A DNA stretch of 11,326 nucleotides from JAKVCB01 sp963578605. Lineage in GTDB: Bacteria; Planctomycetota; Planctomycetia; Pirellulales; Lacipirellulaceae. Each line of letters starts with the position of its first letter. The first letter of the stretch is position 1. Where the stretch lies: NCBI GenBank assembly GCA_963578605.1, contig CAUZEA010000148.1, forward strand, positions 1-11,326. Reading direction: 5' to 3'. Below the pieces are notes generated by a model. That model saw nothing but the letters and a program-made list of their open reading frames with translations. It was not told the origin of the DNA and made no database searches. The position numbers were made by a program, and so were the translations under genes. Below are positions 6,091-11,326 of the stretch, piece by piece.

Positions 6091-7104
6091 GTGTTTGATT
6101 CGATAGCTGTTGTAGGCGCTACCGGCGCCGTGGGGAGGATTATTCGAAAGCTGCTGCAGGAGCGGAAGTTCCCTCACAAAAAGATCGCCTTTCTGGCTTC
6201 CGAACGTTCAGCCGGCTCAACAGTTGAGTTTGCAGGGGAGCAACACACAGTTCAGTTGTTACGCCCCGAGGCGTTCGACGACATCGATCTTGCCATTGGG
6301 AGCACTCCTGATCCGGTCGCAGCCGAATTTGCCCCTTGGGCAGTCGAGCGCAACTGTGTGGTCATCGACGAAAGCGGGTACTGGCGTATGGATCCGAAAG
6401 TTCCCTTGGTCGTACCGGAGGTAAATCCACAGGCTGTGCAATCACATCATGGAATCATTGCGAGCCCGAATTGTTCAACAACTCAAATGGTCCTCGCCAT
6501 GAAGCCATTGCATGATGCGGGCCAAATTCGCCGCGTTGTCGTGAGCACGTACCAGGCGACCAGCGGGGCAGGGGTTTCTGGTGAACAGGATCTCCAGGAG
6601 GGTACCCGTGCCACACTGGAAAGGCAAAGTTATCAATATAAGGCGTTTGCGCATCCGATTGCTTTCAATCTGATACCCCAAATCGGATCTGCCAAACATG
6701 CAGGGTATACTTCCGAAGAAATGAAGATGGTGTACGAAACGCACAAGATTTTTGCAGATGAATCGATACGTATTTGTCCCACGTGTGTCCGTGCACCGGT
6801 GGTGAATTGCCACAGCGAAAGTATACTGGTGGAGACTGAAAAAAAGATCTCCGTTGCCGCCGCACGGGAATTTTTTGCGGCGACACCAGGGATTAAGGTG
6901 GTCGATGATCTTGAGTCGGGCAAGTATCCGATGCCAAAAGACTGCGATGGCGATGACGCGGTATTCATTGGCCGCATTCGTGAAGACTTATCAAGCGAAA
7001 ATGGTCTCGCATTTTGGTGCGTGAGCGATAACCTCCGCAAAGGGGCGGCGACCAATGCCGTGCAAATTGCCGAGTTGCTCGTGGAGAAAGCCGCAGCAGT
7101 ATAG
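6091..7104 (+). CDS. asd: Aspartate-semialdehyde dehydrogenase
   Basis: The product reduces L-aspartyl-4-phosphate with NADPH to aspartate semialdehyde, the branch-point step towards lysine/diaminopimelate, threonine and methionine, in the cytoplasm. The 337 residues match the usual family length. The N-terminus has the dinucleotide-binding IAVVGATGAVG; the catalytic cysteine is C128 in SPNCSTTQM; the acid-base histidine is H241 in RAPVVNCHSESI. TYQATSGAGVSG is the conserved segment following the active-site loop. The start is GTG at 6091, with GGAG about 9 bases upstream and the Rossmann strand directly after it. The 160 bases before it show no gene, so this gene probably has its own promoter, which I could not place. 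truA follows after 16 bases and is probably co-transcribed. Confidence 0.95.
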   Translation: MFDSIAVVGATGAVGRIIRKLLQERKFPHKKIAFLASERSAGSTVEFAGEQHTVQLLRPEAFDDIDLAIGSTPDPVAAEFAPWAVERNCVVIDESGYWRMDPKVPLVVPEVNPQAVQSHHGIIASPNCSTTQMVLAMKPLHDAGQIRRVVVSTYQATSGAGVSGEQDLQEGTRATLERQSYQYKAFAHPIAFNLIPQIGSAKHAGYTSEEMKMVYETHKIFADESIRICPTCVRAPVVNCHSESILVETEKKISVAAAREFFAATPGIKVVDDLESGKYPMPKDCDGDDAVFIGRIREDLSSENGLAFWCVSDNLRKGAATNAVQIAELLVEKAAAV

Positions 7105-7120
7105 GGTAAACCGTTCTTCG

Positions 7121-7867
7121 ATGCGCTGGCTTAAACTTACGGTTACCTACGACGGGGGGGGCTACGCGGGTTGGCAGGTGCAACCCCAGGAGTCGACCGT
7201 CCAGGGGGTATTTGAAGCTGCCTGGCGAGCGATTACGCAGGAGACTGTCCGGGTGACCGTTGCCGGTCGAACCGACGCTGGAGTCCATGCGCTTGGGCAG
7301 GTCGTTGGCGTTTGTACCACCAATCTGCTTTCCAACAATGAATTGAGGCGCGGGCTGAATGCCAAACTGCCCGACGACGTGGCCGTGCTGGCGATCGACG
7401 ATGCGCCACACCAGTTTCATGCGACACACGACGCGATTAGCAAGCTGTATCGCTACCAGATTCACAATAGCCGGATTCCGACTGTTTTCGATCGTTACGT
7501 CACATGGCACGTTCCCCAGCCACTTGATGCAGAGACCATGCATCGAGCCGGTCAGGCGTTCGTGGGGCGGCACGATTTTTCCAGTTTCGAAACCAGTGGG
7601 TCGCCCCGCCCCGATCCTGTCCGCACCCTGTTTCGGCTCGACGTTACCCGTGGCTCCGCCGCGTTGTGTGAGCAGATTACGATCGAAGTTGAGGGAGATG
7701 GCTTTTTGTACAATATGATGCGTTCTATCGTGGGTACCTTAGTGCCGATCGGGCAGGGCAGCCGGCCACCGGAATGGGCTACCGCGGTGCTAGCAGCCCG
7801 TGACCGGCGGCACGCGGGGCAAACCGCACCTCCGCATGGCCTGTTTTTGGTGCGCGTCCGATACTAA
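7121..7867 (+). CDS. truA: tRNA pseudouridine(38-40) synthase TruA
   Basis: TruA isomerises uridine to pseudouridine at positions 38-40 in the tRNA anticodon arm. The 248-residue length is near the family norm. The start MRWLKLTVTYDGGGYAGWQ is the typical first strand; the catalytic aspartate is D52 in AGRTDAGVHALGQ; YRYQIHNSRIP and GDGFLYNMMRSIVGTL are the conserved later motifs lining the RNA-binding cleft. The frame is open further upstream, but the ATG at 7121 is chosen because conserved sequence begins there and earlier codons lie inside asd. No clear Shine-Dalgarno is present. The 16-base gap after asd suggests one transcript, although the functions are unrelated. Confidence 0.95.
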   Translation: MRWLKLTVTYDGGGYAGWQVQPQESTVQGVFEAAWRAITQETVRVTVAGRTDAGVHALGQVVGVCTTNLLSNNELRRGLNAKLPDDVAVLAIDDAPHQFHATHDAISKLYRYQIHNSRIPTVFDRYVTWHVPQPLDAETMHRAGQAFVGRHDFSSFETSGSPRPDPVRTLFRLDVTRGSAALCEQITIEVEGDGFLYNMMRSIVGTLVPIGQGSRPPEWATAVLAARDRRHAGQTAPPHGLFLVRVRY

Positions 7868-7908
7868 AGCTAACGGCAACCACGATCCCAGTTGCACTTG
7901 GTACCCTC

Positions 7909-9078
7909 ATGCGCGTCCTGCACATCATTACACGGTTGATCGTTGGTGGCGCTCAAGAAAACACGATTCTCAATTGTCAAGACTTGCGTGACCAATATCA
8001 GGACGATGTTCTCCTGGCGAGTGGGCCGGGGCTTGGCCCGGAGGGAAGTTTGGAGGACGATGCACGGGGCAGGGGAGTGCCACTGGAAATCATCCCAGCC
8101 TTGCAACGCCCCATTCACGTGACCCGCGATTGGCAGAGCTATCGTGCGATCGCCGGCGTCGTGCGTGCATATCGCCCCGACGTTGTTCATACCCACAGCG
8201 GCAAGGCCGGTCTGTTGGGCCGCTTCGCCGCTCACCGTGCAGGCGTTGGTGTTATTGTACACACCATTCACGGCGCCCCTTTCCACCGCTACCAATCGTT
8301 ACCCGTGAGAACTTTTTTTCGCCAATGCGAGCGGATTGCAGCGGCCCGATGCCACGCGATCATTAGTGTGGCAGATGCGATGACCAACCAGCTTGTGGCG
8401 GCGAAAGTCGCTCCCCGGGAGAAATTCACGACCATCTATAGTGGGATGGAAGTGGAACCCTTCGTGCAGGCCAAGAAGCAGCGTCAGCAAGTTCGGCATG
8501 AGCTTGGATTTACCGACGAGGATGTGGTTGTCGGCAAAATTGCCCGCCTGTTTCACTTGAAGGGTCATCAAGATTTCATCGCCGCAGTGGCACAAGTCGC
8601 TGGGCGCTTGCCTCAACTTCGGGTAGTGCTGGTGGGTGATGGCATCTTGCGTCCAGCTTTGGAGCGGCAAATCATGGCAGCAGGGCTGGCAGACCGTGTT
8701 CGGTTGACCGGACTGGTTTCCCCACAGCAAATTCCTCAGTTGCTTGCGGCAACCGATCTGGTTGTTCACACAAGTTTGCGTGAAGGGCTGGCACGTGTTT
8801 TGCCGCAAGCATTGTTAGCAGGGCGGCCTGTGATCAGCTACGACATTGACGGTGCACGCGAAGTTGTCCTCGAACGAGAGACCGGCTTCCTCGTCCAGCC
8901 TGGCGATATTGGTACTCTGGCACAGCGGATTCACGAACTGGCTCATTCGGCCGGGCTGCGCCACCAATTGGCCCAGGCCGGAAGAGAACTCTGCGTAAAA
9001 CGATTTGACCATCACCGGATGACCTCTCAAATTCACGAGCTTTATCAACGGCTGAGCCGTGAACACGCACTTTCCTAA
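7909..9078 (+). CDS. Glycosyltransferase, GT-B fold, family 4-like
   Basis: A 389-residue retaining-type glycosyltransferase that should transfer a sugar from a nucleotide-sugar donor in the cytoplasm, probably to a surface polysaccharide or lipid; donor and acceptor cannot be told. The N-terminal acceptor domain starts MRVLHIITRLIVGGAQENT, with the glycine-rich loop of the family, and contains DVVHTHSGKAGLLGR. The C-terminal donor domain has KIARLFHLKGHQDFI, VLVGDG and SLREGLARVLPQALLAG. In the usual E-x7-E donor motif the first glutamate is E292 but the second is Q300, a substitution I recall from some related proteins. The ATG at 7909 begins the conserved first strand and is 41 bases past truA. 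Neighbours give no pathway, and no other polysaccharide genes are nearby. Confidence 0.88.
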   Translation: MRVLHIITRLIVGGAQENTILNCQDLRDQYQDDVLLASGPGLGPEGSLEDDARGRGVPLEIIPALQRPIHVTRDWQSYRAIAGVVRAYRPDVVHTHSGKAGLLGRFAAHRAGVGVIVHTIHGAPFHRYQSLPVRTFFRQCERIAAARCHAIISVADAMTNQLVAAKVAPREKFTTIYSGMEVEPFVQAKKQRQQVRHELGFTDEDVVVGKIARLFHLKGHQDFIAAVAQVAGRLPQLRVVLVGDGILRPALERQIMAAGLADRVRLTGLVSPQQIPQLLAATDLVVHTSLREGLARVLPQALLAGRPVISYDIDGAREVVLERETGFLVQPGDIGTLAQRIHELAHSAGLRHQLAQAGRELCVKRFDHHRMTSQIHELYQRLSREHALS

Positions 9079-9140
9079 GACTTTGTTCGGCATTAGAATT
9101 GTAGGGACGCCGCGCTTTTACTTCCATCGAAGGCCACCCT

Positions 9141-10022
9141 ATGGCAGCAAGTGAAAAACTTGTCGGTAACTATCGCTTGTTCCATCTTATCCGCGCCGGC
9201 AGCGTGTACGAGATTTGGACGGTCCGGTCGATATCGGAGAATACGCCCTATGCGATGAAATGGTTACCTCCCGGGAACAAGTACACTCGTCATACTGTCG
9301 CTGATTTGAAGCATGAGCATATTGTTGGTCTGGGTATCGACCACCCATCGATCATCAAGACCTATAGCTTCAATACAACTTCCAATGGCGCCTATCTGCT
9401 CTTGGAACTCTACAAAGTTCCTAATTTAAAGCAGCACATCAATGCTGGTTATCGCAAGCTTCATCCACAGGTCAAAGAGATCGTTATCAACGCGGCGACA
9501 GGACTCACGCATCTTCATGAGTCGGGTTGGATTCATCGGGATGTAAAGCCCGACAACTTCCTCTTGGGTGAAGATGCAGCCATCAAATTGATCGACTTCA
9601 ATTTGTCTCGCAAGAAGATGGGTGCTCTAGCCAAGCTGTTCCGGGCCAGAGCGAGAGTGCAGGGCACCTACAGCTATATGTCGCCAGAGCAGATTCGGGG
9701 GCAGGTGATCGGTGTCCGATCAGATATCTACGGCCTGGGGTGTGTGATCCACGAATTAATCAGCGGAAAGCCGCCTTTCACGGCCAATTCCCCGGCAGAA
9801 TTGCTGCAGCGTCACTTGCGCACAAAACCGCGGCCACTGACGGTTACCGACAAAAACGTCAAGCCCGAGTTTGCCGCTTACGTGCAAAGGCTAATGGCCA
9901 AGGATCCCAATGACCGCCCAGCCAGCATGAAGGACGTACAAATGGAAATTCGCGGACAAAAATTATTTTATAATTCCCCCAAAGTCTTGAATAATAATTC
10001 TGGTGAAGAAGGAGAGGATTGA
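9141..10022 (+). CDS. Ser/Thr protein kinase-like protein with atypical motifs
   Basis: A cytoplasmic Hanks-type kinase domain of 293 residues with no membrane segment or sensor domain. Seen in order: a poor glycine-rich loop (IRAGSVYEIW, 17-26, a single glycine where GxGxxG is usual), the ATP lysine K40 in YAMKWL, a candidate helix-C glutamate E59, the catalytic loop HRDVKPDN (132-139, with D134, K136 and N139), then IDFN (151-154), in which the metal-binding D152 is kept but the glycine of DFG is N154. GTYSYMSPEQ replaces the usual APE segment and is followed by the DIYGLGCVIHELISGKPPF helix. Catalytic residues are present, so activity is possible. The C-terminal tail is Asn/Glu/Asp-rich. 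No Shine-Dalgarno is obvious before ATG 9141. accA follows after 37 bases, so a link to fatty acid synthesis is possible but unproven. Confidence 0.9.
   Translation: MAASEKLVGNYRLFHLIRAGSVYEIWTVRSISENTPYAMKWLPPGNKYTRHTVADLKHEHIVGLGIDHPSIIKTYSFNTTSNGAYLLLELYKVPNLKQHINAGYRKLHPQVKEIVINAATGLTHLHESGWIHRDVKPDNFLLGEDAAIKLIDFNLSRKKMGALAKLFRARARVQGTYSYMSPEQIRGQVIGVRSDIYGLGCVIHELISGKPPFTANSPAELLQRHLRTKPRPLTVTDKNVKPEFAAYVQRLMAKDPNDRPASMKDVQMEIRGQKLFYNSPKVLNNNSGEEGED
9969..9974 (+). promoter_or_regulatory. Possible -10 element for accA inside the kinase gene
   Basis: A perfect TATAAT lies in a locally AT-rich stretch (about 9957-9978) near the 3' end of the kinase gene, 86 bases upstream of the accA start. 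No TTGACA-like -35 appears 16-18 bases before it. It may be a chance result of the Lys/Phe/Tyr/Asn codons there. Confidence 0.25.
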
Positions 10023-10059
10023 AATAGTTCCTGGCGATGGTGGACTATAACTTAGAACT

Positions 10060-11076
10060 ATGGCAACGACATCGTATCAGCTTGAATTTGAAAAGCCGCT
10101 TCACGAGCTCGAAAAGCGAATTCGTGAACTCGAACCCCGTGCCAACAAAAGCCCGGATGATCATGAACTCGTTCGCAAGCTCAAACGTGAACTTGCTTCG
10201 ACCACAAGACGGATCTACAGCGAGCTTGATCCCTGGGAAACTGTTCGCGTAGCAAGACACCCCGATCGCCCCATGATGATCGATTACCTCGATCTCGTGT
10301 TCGATGAGTTCGTCGAGTTGCATGGCGACAAATTCTTTGGGGACGATCGAGCACTTCGAACCGGATTTGCAAAACTCGATCAATACAAAGTACTGGTTGT
10401 AGGGCACCACAAAGGAAAAACACTCAAAGAACGCAATGATTGCTACTTTGGTTGCGCTCATCCAGAAGGTTATCGCAAAGCGATGTCCAAGATGCGACTT
10501 GCTGCCAAGTACGGAATGCCAATCCTTTGCATGATCGATACACCCGGTGCCTATCCGGGTATCGGCGCCGAAGAACGTGGCCAGGCGCAGGTGATCGCCA
10601 AAAACATGTTCGAAATGTCCCAATTGAGGACACCCATCGTCTGTGTCGTTATCGGTGAGGGTGGTTCCGGTGGAGCCCTTGGCATTGGAGTGGGTGACCG
10701 GGTGGCCGTGCTTGAGTTTGCGTACTATTCGGTGATCAGTCCCGAAGGTTGCGCCGGAATTCTCTGGAAAAGCCACGACTACGCGAAGGATGCCGCGCGG
10801 GCACTTAAGTGCACCGCCAAACACCTCAAGGAACTCAGTGCGGTTGATGATGTGATTGAGGAACCTCTCGGGGCGGCTCATCGTGATCATCATCAAATGG
10901 CAGCCCGCCTGAAGATGTACTTCGTCAAGACCCTCCGGGAACTCGTTGCTCAGCCGGTCGATGAACTGCTGGCTGCACGTTACGAAAAGTTCCGTCGCAT
11001 CGGAAAATTCCTGGAAGTTTCTGAAACGCCATCAACCAGCGACCCGGATCACGCGCCTGCAAACGGTGAGCTTTGA
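10060..11076 (+). CDS. accA: Acetyl-CoA carboxylase carboxyltransferase subunit alpha
   Basis: AccA pairs with AccD to move the carboxyl group from carboxybiotin to acetyl-CoA, giving malonyl-CoA, the first committed step of fatty acid synthesis. The 338 residues fit the family (about 320), with a slightly longer C-terminus. Seen are the N-terminal helix LEFEKPLHELEKRIRELE, ARHPDRPMMIDYLDLVFDEF, the crotonase-like core IDTPGAYPGIGAEERGQAQ, the oxyanion/CoA-binding GEGGSGGALGIGVGD (199-213), and YYSVISPEGCAGILWKS. The zinc-ribbon belongs to AccD, which is not in the window. The ATG at 10060 precedes the typical N-terminal helix; the nearby AGGAGAGG at about 10010-10017 is too far away to act as its Shine-Dalgarno. 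It is the last gene of the rightward run. Confidence 0.96.
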   Translation: MATTSYQLEFEKPLHELEKRIRELEPRANKSPDDHELVRKLKRELASTTRRIYSELDPWETVRVARHPDRPMMIDYLDLVFDEFVELHGDKFFGDDRALRTGFAKLDQYKVLVVGHHKGKTLKERNDCYFGCAHPEGYRKAMSKMRLAAKYGMPILCMIDTPGAYPGIGAEERGQAQVIAKNMFEMSQLRTPIVCVVIGEGGSGGALGIGVGDRVAVLEFAYYSVISPEGCAGILWKSHDYAKDAARALKCTAKHLKELSAVDDVIEEPLGAAHRDHHQMAARLKMYFVKTLRELVAQPVDELLAARYEKFRRIGKFLEVSETPSTSDPDHAPANGEL

Positions 11077-11326
11077 AGAAGTTCAGCTGCACTCCGCCTG
11101 CCTGATCGCCTAAGGGGCCTGCCTGGTCGCCTGATGGTTCGCCGTCGCACTTTGTGGGGATGGAACTTCGTGTGGCGAAGCGGAGCCGTTGTTGCCAGGG
11201 GAGGCTGCCGCTGGCAAGAGTGAAAGTCGCAAGCACCGGACTCGATGATGGGAAGAACTGCCTCCGGGAAACCCTCAATCCAACGTCCGATAATCTCTAT
11301 TATGTTCGTTTCGGACAGCTGATTTT
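11077..11326. other. Noncoding stretch after accA with short repeats
   Basis: No convincing gene in 250 bases. It holds a 15-bp direct repeat CCTGCCTGRTCGCCT (11097-11111 and 11118-11132), a 7-bp inverted repeat TTGCCAG/CTGGCAA (11192-11198 with 11211-11217), and near the right edge GTCCGA/TCGGAC (11285-11290 with 11311-11316) enclosing ATAAT-CTCT-ATTAT (11290-11303). The last is AT-rich and might be a promoter or operator for a gene beyond the window. None has a T run typical of a terminator. One leftward open frame (11278-10925) overlaps accA and has no recognisable protein content. Confidence 0.5.
11097..11132 (+). repeat. Two 15-bp direct repeats
   Basis: CCTGCCTGATCGCCT and CCTGCCTGGTCGCCT differ at one position and start 21 bases apart, 20 bases after the accA stop. 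Their role is unknown; the copy number is too low for a CRISPR. Confidence 0.7.

Noticed and set aside
10045..10896. A 283-residue open frame on the minus strand
   Set aside because: It is fully antisense to accA, whose protein is unmistakable; the translated product has no recognisable motifs.
10925..11278. Leftward 117-residue open frame at the right edge
   Set aside because: It overlaps the accA 3' end, shows no family motif, and its DQAG repeats simply translate the 15-bp DNA repeats.

Overview
The window looks like a chromosomal segment of a planctomycete, most likely of the Pirellula/Blastopirellula type. No rRNA or other direct taxonomic marker is present, so this is inferred from content. 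The clues are a secreted protein with two copies of the planctomycete-typical TIGR03000 domain behind a Gly/Ser/Trp repeat, a translationally coupled HTTM (vitamin K carboxylase-like) membrane-protein pair, a secreted isoaspartyl methyltransferase with an extra C-terminal domain, and many starts without a clear Shine-Dalgarno sequence. Base composition is moderately GC-rich. I see no tRNA, rRNA, insertion sequence, phage gene or CRISPR array.

Layout. The left end (1-1601) is read leftwards: a PLP-dependent class V aminotransferase-like gene broken by a frameshift, then, 10 bases on, coaD (pantetheine-phosphate adenylyltransferase), which runs off the window edge. A 59-base divergent interval separates this pair from the rightward genes. 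These begin with a secreted PCMT-like methyltransferase (1661-2887), then, after a 260-base gap, the TIGR03000 protein (3148-4086), which ends in a strong intrinsic terminator. Next is a two-gene membrane operon with a 4-base ATGA overlap: a single-pass protein of unknown function (4219-4956) and an HTTM-domain polytopic protein (4953-5930).

From 6091 to 11076 five genes follow in the same direction with short gaps: asd (aspartate-semialdehyde dehydrogenase), truA (tRNA pseudouridine synthase), a GT-B glycosyltransferase, a Ser/Thr protein kinase-like protein with an unusual nucleotide-binding loop and a DFN in place of DFG, and accA (acetyl-CoA carboxylase carboxyltransferase alpha subunit). 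The last 250 bases hold no convincing gene, only short direct and inverted repeats.

How the genes work together. Most are housekeeping genes: CoA synthesis (coaD), lysine/threonine/methionine synthesis (asd), tRNA modification (truA) and fatty acid synthesis (accA). coaD and accA both serve CoA-linked lipid metabolism but lie far apart in the window. The less understood parts are the HTTM pair, the TIGR03000 protein and the kinase beside accA. I found no clear new defence or mobile system. The best leads are the HTTM/partner pair, the atypical kinase, and the fusion on the methyltransferase.
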